Source: Chloroflexi bacterium 54-19
GTDB taxonomy: Bacteria > Chloroflexota > Chloroflexia > Chloroheliales > Chloroheliaceae
DNA: 64,000 nt
Direction: 5' to 3'
Assembly (NCBI GenBank): GCA_001898225.1
Contig: MKTJ01000042.1
Coordinates: 1 to 64,000 of the forward strand
The notes under the pieces were generated by a model that was not told the origin of the DNA, made no database searches, and saw only the letters and a list, made by a program, of their open reading frames with translations. Shown here piece after piece: positions 50,841 through 59,392 of this stretch (the first letter of the stretch is position 1; every line of letters starts with the position of its first letter). The position numbers were made by a program, and so were the translations under genes.

Positions 50841-50875
50841 CTAATTTTGCCGGGTATAGCCCGGTTCTGGTACAG

Positions 50876-50928
50876 AGAATGCTCCTTTCTGGCTTGAATC
50901 CCTGGCCTAAAGGAGCTATTCTTTTTTA
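50876..50928 (+). terminator. Terminator of the DUF2079 gene
   Basis: GCTCCTTT (50881-50888) pairs with AAAGGAGC (50908-50915), extended by AGAAT/ATTCT past a one-base bulge, followed by T6. A weaker GC hairpin at 50850-50864 precedes it. Confidence 0.85.
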
Positions 50929-50976
50929 TAGAAGAATAGAATAAAGGAAACGGACAAACGGAAAGTGAGGAATAAA

Positions 50977-51243
50977 ATGCCTGATAAAGAACCGACCCAC
51001 AAGCCGGACCAGGAAGCCCTGCGCGAGAATATCCATAACATCAATAATATTACCGGGAACCCCGATTCGGACGGCGCGGGCAATCTCGACCCTGAACAGC
51101 GCAACGAACTGGCCCTGAGCGAATTCGAGCTTGACGCCGGGTTGGGTCGCGGGCCTTTCGAGCGGCCTACCCCTATCGAGGAAGCCGAAAGCGACCATCC
51201 CAGCTATCTACCGACTACAGAACAGTCCGAGGAAGACCGCTAG
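50977..51243 (+). CDS. Small acidic protein of unknown function
   Basis: 88 aa, strongly acidic and hydrophilic, rich in Glu, Asp, Asn and Pro; probably disordered, with no hydrophobic core, cysteine or signal. GTGAGGA precedes the ATG at good spacing. The stop TAG is followed at once by the GTG of the alpha/beta hydrolase, so the two are translationally linked. I do not recognise a family. Confidence 0.65.
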   Translation: MPDKEPTHKPDQEALRENIHNINNITGNPDSDGAGNLDPEQRNELALSEFELDAGLGRGPFERPTPIEEAESDHPSYLPTTEQSEEDR

Positions 51244-52146
51244 GTGTCCCAACCGCCTATAAAATTCGTGAATATCGAGGTGCCGCCCGACCACACCGCG
51301 CCCGAAGGGATGCAGGTAGTCTTTGGGGATAAATCCGACCGCTATTCTGCCGAGTATTTACCCGACATCGAGTACGCCCGTTACGGTGACCGCGCCCTGC
51401 GTTTGCAGGTGTTGCAGCCTCGCGCCGCCGGACCGTTCCCGCTTTTGCTTTATGTCCAGGGTTCGGCCTGGCGGCCTCAAAACCTGTATGGCGGTCTTCC
51501 GCAACTGGCCGATTTCGCCCACCGGGGTTTTGTGGTAGCCAGCGTGGAATACCGCCACACCCTCGAAGCGATTTTTCCGACCCAGGTCCAGGATGTGAAG
51601 ACCGCCCTGCGTTATTTGAGGGCCAACGCCGCCCGGTACAAAATTGACCCGGCGCGAATAGCAATCTGGGGCGATTCGTCTGGCGGTCATACGGCTGTGA
51701 TGGTGGGAGTGAGCGAAGGTGTGGCAGAGTTCGATACGCCGCATTTTCCCGCCGAGTCGAGCGGGGTCCGGGCGGTAGTGGATTTCTATGGGCCGACCGA
51801 CCTCTTACAGATGAGCAAATTCCCCTCGGTCGTAGACCACGACGACCCTAATTCGCCGGAGTCTTTCCTGGTCGGCGGACCGCTTCAGGAAAACCCCGAA
51901 AAGGCGTCCCAGGCCAACCCTATTACCTACATTTCGAAAGAAAAGACCCTGCCGCCCTTCCTGATAATGCACGGCGACCGGGATGCCCTGGTGCCCTTTA
52001 ACCAGAGCGTCCTGCTTTACGAGGCCCTGAAAGCCGCCGGGCAAAACGCCACCTTTTACAAGGTTAAGGGGGCCGGGCACGGCGACGGCTTCTGGACGCC
52101 CGAAGTCCTTGACCTCGTCAGTAAATTCCTGCTGGCTTACATTTAA
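51244..52146 (+). CDS. Alpha/beta hydrolase, BD-FAE / carboxylesterase type
   Basis: 300 aa. Nucleophile Ser145 in WGDSSGGHTAVM, acid Asp in MHGDRDALVPF, and His in GAGHGDGFW form the triad. The oxyanion region LLLYVQGSAWRP replaces the usual HGGGW with QGSAW. The family includes esterases and lipases acting on short acyl esters. GTG start directly after the stop of the small acidic gene, with GAGGAAGA as ribosome site inside that gene. The stop abuts that of the facing alcohol dehydrogenase. Confidence 0.85.
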   Translation: MSQPPIKFVNIEVPPDHTAPEGMQVVFGDKSDRYSAEYLPDIEYARYGDRALRLQVLQPRAAGPFPLLLYVQGSAWRPQNLYGGLPQLADFAHRGFVVASVEYRHTLEAIFPTQVQDVKTALRYLRANAARYKIDPARIAIWGDSSGGHTAVMVGVSEGVAEFDTPHFPAESSGVRAVVDFYGPTDLLQMSKFPSVVDHDDPNSPESFLVGGPLQENPEKASQANPITYISKEKTLPPFLIMHGDRDALVPFNQSVLLYEALKAAGQNATFYKVKGAGHGDGFWTPEVLDLVSKFLLAYI

Positions 52147-53187
52147 TTAAAAGCGGTCTATCACCGTCACGCCTGTACCGCTGAAACTATCCATCCGGGT
52201 CAGGGTCGTAACCGCCTCGTCCAGGCTGATAGTCTGGCCGACCAGTTTCCTCGGCTGCAACTTCCCGGTGCGCATCATTTCGAGCATGGCCGGGTAGCGG
52301 TAGGCTTGCATGCCGTGACTGCCGTAAATTTCGAGTTCGTAACCGATAACCCGGTCCATGGGGATGACCGGGCGGCTCTGGTCGCCCAGGAGCAGGCCGA
52401 TCTGGATGTGCTTGCCCCGTTTGCGCAGGCTGGCAATCGAGTTAAAGCAGGTCGCCGGGCTGCCCAGCGCGTCAATCGAAACGTGCGCCCCGCCCCCGGT
52501 AATTTCGCGCACCGCCTCGGCCACGTCCGGTGTTTCCCTGGCGTTGACCGTTGCGACTGCCCCCAGCGAACGGGCGAAAGCGAGCTTTTCGGGGAAAATA
52601 TCTACGGCCACTACATTCGCGCCGAGGGCGTTCGCAATCATAATCGCCGATAGACCGACACCACCGCAGCCGTGAACCGCGACCCACTGGCCCGCCCCCA
52701 CTTTGCCCTGGTCCACCACACCCCGGAACGAGGTGACAAAGCGGCAACCCAGGCTGGCTGCGGTCACGAAATCGAGTTCATCGGGCAACCGGACCAGGTT
52801 TATCTCGGCCCGCTGGATGGCAACATATTCGGCGAACGAGCCCCAGTGGGTAAAACCAGGCTGGAACTGGTGGTCGCAAACCTGGTGGTTACCCGAAACG
52901 CATTGAGGGCAGACCCCGCACCCGCAGACAAACGGCAGGGTTACGCGGTCACCCACCTTCCAGTTTGTCACGTTCGCCCCGACCGCCGCGATTTCCCCGG
53001 CCAGTTCGTGCCCAGGCACGTGGGGCAGTCTTATATCGGGGTCGTGACCCATCCAACCGTGCCAGTCACTCCGGCAAAGCCCGGTCGCCCGTACTTTTAT
53101 AACCACCCCGTCCTTGTCCGGAGTGGGGTCGGGGACATCCCGGATTGCCAGGGGCTTTGCGAATTCTTCGTAAATTGCCGCTCTCAT
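52147..53187 (-). CDS. Zinc-dependent alcohol dehydrogenase (MDR family)
   Basis: 346 aa medium-chain dehydrogenase. Catalytic zinc ligands are Cys in [10 protein letters not shown], then [12 protein letters not shown] with His and Glu. The four structural-zinc cysteines are in [20 protein letters not shown]. The NAD(P) motif is [14 protein letters not shown], followed by Asp in [10 protein letters not shown], which favours NAD. It oxidises an alcohol or polyol; substrate unknown. It lies 14 bp downstream of the nitrilase gene, in the same operon. Confidence 0.92.
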   Translation of the reverse strand: MRAAIYEEFAKPLAIRDVPDPTPDKDGVVIKVRATGLCRSDWHGWMGHDPDIRLPHVPGHELAGEIAAVGANVTNWKVGDRVTLPFVCGCGVCPQCVSGNHQVCDHQFQPGFTHWGSFAEYVAIQRAEINLVRLPDELDFVTAASLGCRFVTSFRGVVDQGKVGAGQWVAVHGCGGVGLSAIMIANALGANVVAVDIFPEKLAFARSLGAVATVNARETPDVAEAVREITGGGAHVSIDALGSPATCFNSIASLRKRGKHIQIGLLLGDQSRPVIPMDRVIGYELEIYGSHGMQAYRYPAMLEMMRTGKLQPRKLVGQTISLDEAVTTLTRMDSFSGTGVTVIDRF

Positions 53188-53201
53188 TTTTATCCTGTTA
53201 A

Positions 53202-53975
53202 TCAGTCGAGGACGTAGCGTGGGTAGGTCGCCTTGGCCCGGTCCGCTTCCGTCAAATCAATTTCCACCGTGACAAAAGGCTCTTTCGCTGAAGTCTGGCC
53301 CAGGATTTCGCCATCCGGCCCGATAACCCACCCGGTCCCACCAAAGGCCGCCGAACTGACCCGGTTTGAGGAAAGTGAGAAAGCCCCGGCCACAATCGCG
53401 CTGGCCTGCCCACCGATGACCCATTTCGGGACCGAGGAAATACCGGTCGCGCGGGGCGTCACCAGCAGGCGCACTCCCGCCTTGCCGTAAGCCTGCGCCC
53501 ACCCCATCGCCCACAACTCCGAGCAGATTAAGAAGCCGATTTTGCCAAATTCTGTTTCAACCGGTTTGAAAACGCGGTCGCCCGGCTGGTACCACGAGGC
53601 TTCCCAGACCCCTTCTTCGTCCGGCAGGTAATATTTCTGGTGAGTGTCTTGTAGCCCGCCCTGGGGTGTCCAGATAAAGCCCTGGTTGAGCCGTTTGCCA
53701 TCCCTGGTGAGTGGGCGGGTGGAGATAACCGTAGCCGGGGCCAGTTCGGGCAATTTCTCCAGCCAGCGGGCGTGGGCGGCCTCGACCGCTTGCCAGGTCG
53801 CCGGGTCGTAGTGGGGCGTAACCCCGAACCACTCCGCGAAAGGCAGTTCGTTGAGCAAGACCAGGTCGCTGCCGTTGGCCCGGACGTGCGCGACCAATCT
53901 TTCCCAGTCCCGCTCGAACAGGGCCGGGGAGTCGGGCATTTCGCAGACGGTAACCTTTATTTTTTCTTTTGCCAT
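53202..53975 (-). CDS. Carbon-nitrogen hydrolase (nitrilase superfamily)
   Basis: 257 aa. The catalytic Glu43 ([10 protein letters not shown]), Lys114 ([13 protein letters not shown]) and Cys151 ([13 protein letters not shown]) are all in place. Members are amidases, N-carbamoylases or nitrilases acting on small C-N bonds. GAGGAG ribosome site. It heads a two-gene operon with the alcohol dehydrogenase. The pair could serve breakdown of an amide or nitrile and its alcohol product, but that is speculation. Confidence 0.88.
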   Translation of the reverse strand: MAKEKIKVTVCEMPDSPALFERDWERLVAHVRANGSDLVLLNELPFAEWFGVTPHYDPATWQAVEAAHARWLEKLPELAPATVISTRPLTRDGKRLNQGFIWTPQGGLQDTHQKYYLPDEEGVWEASWYQPGDRVFKPVETEFGKIGFLICSELWAMGWAQAYGKAGVRLLVTPRATGISSVPKWVIGGQASAIVAGAFSLSSNRVSSAAFGGTGWVIGPDGEILGQTSAKEPFVTVEIDLTEADRAKATYPRYVLD

Positions 53976-54028
53976 AACAGACTCCTCGCAGGCTTCTCAA
54001 AACGGCGATAGGTGCGGAAATAAAAAGC

Positions 54029-54050
54029 GCTCCAGCCCGCAGACTGGAGC
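54029..54050 (-). terminator. Terminator of the aminopeptidase gene
   Basis: GCTCCAG/CTGGAGC arms with an 8-nt loop, followed on the minus strand by GCTTTTTA. It lies 15 bp past the stop of the M17 gene. Confidence 0.75.
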
Positions 54051-54064
54051 ATCTTTTAAAGAAT

Positions 54065-55534
54065 CTACTTGTTGCCTTCGGCGGTAGCGATAACGAAGTC
54101 TACCATCGTGCGGATAATCTGGCCGCTGGGGCCTTTCGCCTGGTAGGGTTTCTCGCTCTCGGTGTAGGCTGTCCCGGCAATATCAAGGTGAATCCAGGGA
54201 ACGCCGCCCGTGAACTCCTTCAAGAAAGCCGCCGCCGTGCAGGAACCACCGGCCCGGCCACCCGTGTTGAGCAGGTCGCCCGTGGTGCCCTTGATTTGCT
54301 CCTTGTATTCGGGGAACAGGGGCATCTGCCAGGCCCGCTCGCCCGCGTTGATAGCGGTCTTGAGGAACAGGTCGGTCCAGGCCTGGTCCGAGGTAAAGAC
54401 ACCGGTCACGGTGTTGCCGAGCGCGACCACAATCGCGCCGGTCAGGGTCGCCATGTCCACCAACCGGGTTGCACCCAGGCGGCGGGCGTAGGCCAGGCCG
54501 TCGGCTAAAACAATACGGCCTTCGGCGTCAGTGTTAAGGACTTCGATGGACTTGCCTTCGAGGCTGCCGACCACATCGCCGGGCCGGTAAGCGCCGCCAC
54601 CCGGCAGGTTCTCAGCCGCCGCGACCACGCCGATGACGTTCACCGGGGCCTTGAGCTGGGCCAAAATCTTCATGATACCGATGGTCCAGGCTCCGCCGCT
54701 CATGTCCATTTTCATGTGGTCCATGTGCTCGGCGGGTTTGATGCTGATACCGCCGCTATCGAAGGTGATGCCCTTGCCGACCACGCCGGTATAGGGCGCG
54801 TCGCCCGCCCCGTTATGTTTCAGGACAATCATGCGGGGTTTGTGGATACTGCCCTGCCCGACCGCCATAATAGCCTTGAAACCGCCTTCGATTAACTGGT
54901 TTTCGTCGAGGGCGTGAAATTCGAGGCCGGTTTCTTTGGCGACCTTCTCGGCTTCCTGGGCCAGCCGTTCGGGATACATCACGTTGGGGGTTTCGTTCGA
55001 CAGGTAACGGGCCAGGTTGATGCCTTCGCCGATAACCGCGCCGCGCTCGACCCGGTCCTTCAAATCGCTCCCGCTATCGGTCAGGAAGACCACGTCTTCC
55101 AGCACTTTTTCGTCTTTATTCTCGCCGGTATAGTAGAAACCGGGTTCGAAAGTGCTGTGAACTACACCCTCGGCGAGGGCCTGGTAGAGGTCTCCGGCAT
55201 TAGCCGCTTCGGGAAGCTGGAAAGCAAAGCCAATCCGCTTGCCGCCTTTTTTGCGGAGGCTGCGGGTAATCGTCTGGGCCAGTTTGCGGGCCGCCGCGAC
55301 ATCGAACTCTTTGCCGGTGCCGACCACGACCAGCCGTTTGGCCGGGCCGCCCTCGGTATAGAGGGTGTTTTCGGTTTCGAGATATTTTTCCGCGCCGCCG
55401 AGTTCTTTGACTTTATTAACCAGGGCGGTGGTCTTTTCATCGAGGCCGGACGCGACCGCATCGCTGCCGGGCACGCGGGTAACTACCAGGTAATCCAGGT
55501 CACCGGGCAGTTTATTTTCTAAACGAATACGCAT
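54065..55534 (-). CDS. pepA: M17 leucyl aminopeptidase
   Basis: 489 aa, near the usual 490-500. The C-terminal catalytic domain has KGITFDSGGISIKPAEHMDH with a metal-ligand Lys and Asp, then the signature NTDAEGRIVLADGLAYARR. A bicarbonate-binding Arg lies within that signature. It removes N-terminal Leu and related residues using two metal ions, and forms a hexamer in the cytoplasm. ATG at 55534 follows AAGGAG; a start 21 nt earlier lacks this. Single gene. Confidence 0.93.
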   Translation of the reverse strand: MRIRLENKLPGDLDYLVVTRVPGSDAVASGLDEKTTALVNKVKELGGAEKYLETENTLYTEGGPAKRLVVVGTGKEFDVAAARKLAQTITRSLRKKGGKRIGFAFQLPEAANAGDLYQALAEGVVHSTFEPGFYYTGENKDEKVLEDVVFLTDSGSDLKDRVERGAVIGEGINLARYLSNETPNVMYPERLAQEAEKVAKETGLEFHALDENQLIEGGFKAIMAVGQGSIHKPRMIVLKHNGAGDAPYTGVVGKGITFDSGGISIKPAEHMDHMKMDMSGGAWTIGIMKILAQLKAPVNVIGVVAAAENLPGGGAYRPGDVVGSLEGKSIEVLNTDAEGRIVLADGLAYARRLGATRLVDMATLTGAIVVALGNTVTGVFTSDQAWTDLFLKTAINAGERAWQMPLFPEYKEQIKGTTGDLLNTGGRAGGSCTAAAFLKEFTGGVPWIHLDIAGTAYTESEKPYQAKGPSGQIIRTMVDFVIATAEGNK

Positions 55535-55665
55535 TGGTTCTCCTTGTCTCTCCATTCGTAACTCAGTTAGATTTTATCTGGTAGTCCGATGGGGGGTTGT
55601 TTATTAAGGTGCGCTTATTTTACACCAAAAACTAACGAAGGTGCAATTTTACTTTCAATCTAACT

Positions 55666-56181
55666 TTAGACTTTTCTTAATTGAATTGCGCCCGATAGGG
55701 GCGGTTGCCAGCCGGTAGCGGCATGTTCTTGCCGGAGCGGTTCGAGTTGGGCCACAATTTCCGGTTCGAATTCGGTCGAACGGCGCACGCCCATATCAAT
55801 ATACATCGCCAGCCGTTCGTCATAGGCGGCCACCCGCTGGTGGGTCAGGCTGATAATATAATGCATGAAATGGACGCGCTTGCGGTCGTAACCAATCAGC
55901 CCGGTATGGACCTCGATTTCCTCTCCTTCCCGCAACTCGCTGACATAGCTGATGACCTGGCGCAGGGCGAACATTCCTCGCCTGCCGGGAACGAAAAGTT
56001 TTTCGTGCAAACCCAGGCTATCGAAAAAGCTGCGCAGGGCCATATTGCCCACGTGCGTATAGTACATCACGTTCATGTGCCCGTTCAGGTCCATATATTC
56101 GGCTGGGATGCTTTGCCGGTGGGTAAGGGGCAATAACAGGGCCTGTTCCAGCATATCACCGGTCTTTTCGGGGTTCGACAT
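55666..56181 (-). CDS. Hotdog thioesterase, 4-hydroxybenzoyl-CoA thioesterase-like
   Basis: 171 aa. The DLNGHMNVMYYTHVGNMALR motif holds the active-site Asp region typical of 4HBT/YbgC-type enzymes (normally DxxGHVNNxxY). Later ELREGEEIEVHTGLIGYDRK completes the fold. It hydrolyses acyl-CoA or acyl-ACP esters. GAGGAAT precedes the ATG. It lies 130 bp upstream of the aminopeptidase gene on the same strand and divergent from the lipoprotein gene. Confidence 0.82.
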   Translation of the reverse strand: MSNPEKTGDMLEQALLLPLTHRQSIPAEYMDLNGHMNVMYYTHVGNMALRSFFDSLGLHEKLFVPGRRGMFALRQVISYVSELREGEEIEVHTGLIGYDRKRVHFMHYIISLTHQRVAAYDERLAMYIDMGVRRSTEFEPEIVAQLEPLRQEHAATGWQPPLSGAIQLRKV

Positions 56182-56453
56182 TTTTAATATTCCTCGGTTT
56201 ATATCTAGGGGTTGTGCCTTTCTGGGGCTGCCCTTTGTTGGACCTGCCCGGAATTATAGCAGCCGGAAAATTTGCTGGCTAATCAAACTGACTATAAAAA
56301 AATCTCTTTTTATGCTAAATTAAGCGCAGTTCGGACATCTGACATATGTTAAACCAGACTTTCGCTTTGAACCTGGAAAAGCCAGGATTTAGGCGCTAAA
56401 CTACCTCAAAAGGGGTGTTTCGAGCGAAAGTCCTTTTTTATAAAGAGGCTATT

Positions 56454-57836
56454 TTGAACGCACGCCGTCCTGCCCTGACTTACTGCCTGCTGGCCGTCCT
56501 TTTACTGGCCCTGACTACCTTACTCGCGGCGTGTAGCGATGCCGAAAACCCTACCCCGGTTATAACCACAACTTCTGCTACTTCCGCCGCTCCTGCCCTG
56601 ACGGCGACTTCCGTCCCACCAACACCCATTCCAACGCTCACGGCCACACCTATCCCGCCCACCGCTACGGCTGTCCCTACCGCCACGCCGGTCCCGCCTA
56701 AACCGCTTGTCATCGGCCTGATAACCTCGCGCACCGGGGCTTATGCCGCTTACGGTGAAATGCTTGAACGCGGTTTCATGCTTGGCCTCAATTACTACAC
56801 CCAGGGGACAAACAAAATCAACGGTCACGAGGTCAAAGTGTTAATCGAGGACGACAGCAGCGACCCGGATAAAGCGGTTGCTGCCGCCCGCAAACTGGTC
56901 CAGCAGGAAGGGGCGGAAATTTTGGTCGGGACACCCGGTAGCCCGGCAGCCCAGGCGGTCAGCGCCGTAAATGACACTGAGCTCAAGAAAATCTTTATGG
57001 CAACACCGGTAGCCGACCCTTCCCTGGCCGGTCTTAGTTTTAGCCGGTATCTCTTTCGCCTTTCCAGCAGCCCCGACCAGGCGGTAATGACCGGGGCGAC
57101 CTACGCTGCCACTCTAGCCAGTGCTACCAGGAACGAGCGCATCGCCAGTTTTTATCCGGCCACACCCGCCGGGCAGAGCCTGAACACGACCTGGAAAGAG
57201 GCCGCCCTCGCGACAGACGATAACATTTCCTGGGTCGAGGTTGCCGTCCCAACCACCGCCACCGACTTTACCACTTATATTCAGAAAGTTCTTAACGCCA
57301 ATCCCGATGTGCTGGTCTTGAACTGGAGCGGGTCAACCACCGCTAAACTTTACTTGCAGATGCAGGCCAAAAATGTGTTTTCTGAGATAGATACAATTAG
57401 CCCGGTGGGCGATGGCACGAGTCTCAAGGCGGCGGGGGATGACCTTATCGGAACGCTGGGGGTAAGCTCTTACTGGTATCAATTCCCCAAAACCGCCGAG
57501 AATGACGCCCTGGTCAAAGCCTTTAAGGATAAGTACAACACCTTCCCCGACCTGTATGTCCCGGACGGGTTCGCGGCTTTCTCGGCTATCCAGGCAGCCC
57601 TCGCCAGGACCGGGGGCGATACCGACCCCGAAAAACTAATTCCGGCCCTGGAAGGAATGTCTTTCGCGACCCCCAAGGGCAAGGAGACCTTTCGCAAAGA
57701 GGACCACCTGGCTTTGCAACCGATGTATATCGTCAGGCTGTTACGGGATAATACTGGCACTTACGCATTCCCAATCCCGCAGTTGATTAAAGAATTATCG
57801 CCGGAAGAAGCGGCAGCGCCTGTCCGCAAGAGTTAG
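56454..57836 (+). CDS. ABC transporter substrate-binding lipoprotein, branched-chain amino acid type
   Basis: About 460 aa. A lipoprotein signal ends in LTTLLAAC with Cys27 as lipidation site. A Thr/Pro-rich linker of about 60 residues (PTPIP / TATPIPP units) follows. A LivJ-like periplasmic-binding fold then runs from PLVIGLITSRTGAYAAYGEM to the end, with LNYYTQGTNKINGHEV, ILVGTPGSPAAQAV and DGFAAFSAIQAAL. It should bind an amino acid, amide or aromatic acid. No permease or ATPase gene is adjacent, so it is an orphan component. TTG with AAAGAGG 5 nt upstream is preferred over GTG at 56415. Confidence 0.85.
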   Translation: MNARRPALTYCLLAVLLLALTTLLAACSDAENPTPVITTTSATSAAPALTATSVPPTPIPTLTATPIPPTATAVPTATPVPPKPLVIGLITSRTGAYAAYGEMLERGFMLGLNYYTQGTNKINGHEVKVLIEDDSSDPDKAVAAARKLVQQEGAEILVGTPGSPAAQAVSAVNDTELKKIFMATPVADPSLAGLSFSRYLFRLSSSPDQAVMTGATYAATLASATRNERIASFYPATPAGQSLNTTWKEAALATDDNISWVEVAVPTTATDFTTYIQKVLNANPDVLVLNWSGSTTAKLYLQMQAKNVFSEIDTISPVGDGTSLKAAGDDLIGTLGVSSYWYQFPKTAENDALVKAFKDKYNTFPDLYVPDGFAAFSAIQAALARTGGDTDPEKLIPALEGMSFATPKGKETFRKEDHLALQPMYIVRLLRDNTGTYAFPIPQLIKELSPEEAAAPVRKS

Positions 57837-57843
57837 CCTTATA

Positions 57844-57892
57844 AGTTTTTAGTATTCAGAAGGCAGAAGCCAGTATTTTGTTTTTAGTGTTA
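57844..57892 (+). repeat. Heptamer array, seven units
   Basis: AGTTTTT AGTATTC AGAAGGC AGAAGCC AGTATTT TGTTTTT AGTGTTA, exact period 7, beginning 8 bp after the lipoprotein stop. It has the same AG-initial pattern as the arrays at 38.9-42 kb, but no inverted partner is seen. A 6-bp dyad CTGTAA/TTACAG (57911-57929) follows. Confidence 0.75.
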
Positions 57893-58056
57893 TTCCACCA
57901 GCAGGTGTGTCTGTAAGTATGATTTACAGGCGCGAACGTAATCGAGGAATCTATCCTGCGTCAGGCGTTGTGCTGGTTTCGTTGGCGAAAATTATAGACT
58001 TAAATTTATGATAAACCATTCGATTTTGTTTCCACCTGGCTATTCTTGGAAATCCC

Positions 58057-58085
58057 TTGACACCTTGAAGAAATAATATTATACT
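58057..58085 (+). promoter_or_regulatory. Near-consensus promoter of the marR-like gene
   Basis: Perfect TTGACA (58057-58062), 17-bp spacer, TATACT (58080-58085). Transcription should begin near 58092, exactly at the palindromic operator. Confidence 0.8.
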
Positions 58086-58090
58086 GAATT

Positions 58091-58106
58091 AGCTGCATAT
58101 ACAGCT
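58091..58106. promoter_or_regulatory. Candidate MarR operator O1
   Basis: AGCTGCATATACAGCT is a 16-bp near-palindrome (AGCTG/CAGCT arms) covering the predicted transcription start. A site with 14 of 16 identical bases lies upstream of the next gene (58588). The size and position fit a MarR-family autorepressor site. Confidence 0.6.
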
Positions 58107-58119
58107 ATCGAGAAAGAAA

Positions 58120-58554
58120 ATGGAAGACAAAGAATTACTAACTTATTTTTTCTGCGCCTGTTCCAACCTGCGGGGCGCTTCGCGGGTGATTACTCAGGCT
58201 TACGATAAAGTTTTAGAGCCGAGCGGCCTGGGAATTACCCAATACGGGATTCTTGTGGCCCTTGAGAAAGCCGGTTCGGCCTCGATTAATGCGCTGGGCG
58301 AATTTTTGGTGATGGACCCGACCACTCTCAACCGCCACCTGAAACCGCTCTTGCAGAAAAACCTGGTCCAGACCAGGCCGGGCGAAGACCACCGGGTTAA
58401 ACTGGTGTCGCTGACCGAACAGGGGCAGGCTACTTTGCTGGCTGCCAGTCCGTTATGGGCGCAGGCCCAGTCCCGGATTATCGAGAAGATGGGCCGGAAG
58501 CGCTTTGAGAATTTTCTAAATGATTTACACTTTATTGAAGATTTAGCCCAATAG
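58120..58554 (+). CDS. MarR-family transcriptional regulator
   Basis: 144 aa, the usual MarR length. The winged helix runs from GLGITQYGILVALEKAGSAS to GEFLVMDPTTLNRHLKPL as recognition helix, followed by the wing LVQTRPGEDHRVKLVSLTEQG. N- and C-terminal helices form the dimer interface. CSNLRG near the start holds Cys residues (FCACSN) that could be redox active. It likely represses itself and the downstream SDR gene through the two AGCTG-type sites. The ligand is unknown. Confidence 0.9.
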   Translation: MEDKELLTYFFCACSNLRGASRVITQAYDKVLEPSGLGITQYGILVALEKAGSASINALGEFLVMDPTTLNRHLKPLLQKNLVQTRPGEDHRVKLVSLTEQGQATLLAASPLWAQAQSRIIEKMGRKRFENFLNDLHFIEDLAQ

Positions 58555-58587
58555 GAGAAAATGGTCCACCTATTTTTTTAGAATAAT

Positions 58588-58603
58588 AGCTGCAAATACA
58601 GGT
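58588..58603. promoter_or_regulatory. Candidate MarR operator O2
   Basis: AGCTGCAAATACAGGT matches O1 at 14 of 16 positions and ends just before a TATAAA box (58603-58608) upstream of the SDR gene. It suggests separate control of the SDR by the MarR protein. Confidence 0.55.
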
Positions 58604-58642
58604 ATAAAATTAACAACTGCTTATTCAGAAAGGAACCTATTT

Positions 58643-59389
58643 ATGGAAGGTCTGGATTTTACGGGGAAAGTGGCCCTGGTCAGCGCCGGGACCCAGGGTA
58701 TCGGCGAGGCTATCGTCAGCCAGTTAATCTCTCACGGGGCCAATGTCGTAACCTTTAGCCGCAGCGCCGACCCCGGACGCCTTGCTTTACCGGGCGGCAA
58801 CTTCCTCCTGACCCTCAAAGCCGACGCCACCGACCCGGCTCAACTGCAAGAGGTGGTTAATACGACTCTCGAAAACTTTGGCCGGATTGATATTTTGATA
58901 AACAACGCCGGGGGCGTGCCGAGCGTAGGTCCGATGCTCAAAACCGACCTTGGTACCTTCGACAACTTTCTGGATATAAACCTGCGGACCGCCTTTGCCC
59001 TGACTCAGCAGGTCGTTAACGGTTGGATGGAAGGACATGGCGGCTCGGTAGTAAATATTGCCAGCATTGTCGGGCTGAAATCGGGGGCGGGCCTGGGCCT
59101 TTACCGGGTCGCCAAGGCCGCGATGGTCATGTTCACCCGCCAACTGGCCCGCGAACTTTCCGGTAAGAATATCCGGGTAAACGCGATTGCGCCCGGTATT
59201 ATCAAGACCGAGTTTTCGCGTGGTTTATGGGGCAACCCGGAATTTATGAAGGGTTTCGCAGCCCAGACTCCCAGCGGCAGGCTCGGCACCGCCGAGGACG
59301 TAGCGAACGCCACCCTCTTTATCGCTTCGGACGCTGCCAGCTATATCAACGGCGAAGTCCTGGTCGTAGACGGTGGGAATATCGCCTAA
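58643..59389 (+). CDS. Short-chain dehydrogenase/reductase
   Basis: 248 aa classical SDR. The cofactor motif is SAGTQGIGEAI, with Ser replacing the usual Thr of TGxxxGIG. NNAGG lies near residue 87. The catalytic set is Ser141 in NIASIVG, Tyr154 and Lys158 in LYRVAKA. It ends with YINGEVLVVDGG, the typical FabG-like C-terminus. It is an NAD(P)-dependent alcohol/ketone oxidoreductase of unknown substrate. AAAGGAA ribosome site, 88 bp after the MarR gene, with its own operator copy. Its stop lies 3 bp from that of the facing kinase gene. Confidence 0.9.
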   Translation: MEGLDFTGKVALVSAGTQGIGEAIVSQLISHGANVVTFSRSADPGRLALPGGNFLLTLKADATDPAQLQEVVNTTLENFGRIDILINNAGGVPSVGPMLKTDLGTFDNFLDINLRTAFALTQQVVNGWMEGHGGSVVNIASIVGLKSGAGLGLYRVAKAAMVMFTRQLARELSGKNIRVNAIAPGIIKTEFSRGLWGNPEFMKGFAAQTPSGRLGTAEDVANATLFIASDAASYINGEVLVVDGGNIA

Positions 59390-59392
59390 TTC

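Noticed and set aside
50850..50864. CCGGG/CCCGG hairpin after the DUF2079 gene as terminator
   Set aside because: No T-run follows; the real terminator lies 30 bp downstream.
54914..55522. 202-aa plus-strand frame opposite the M17 aminopeptidase
   Set aside because: It mirrors the conserved N-terminal domain of a confident gene and has no ribosome site.
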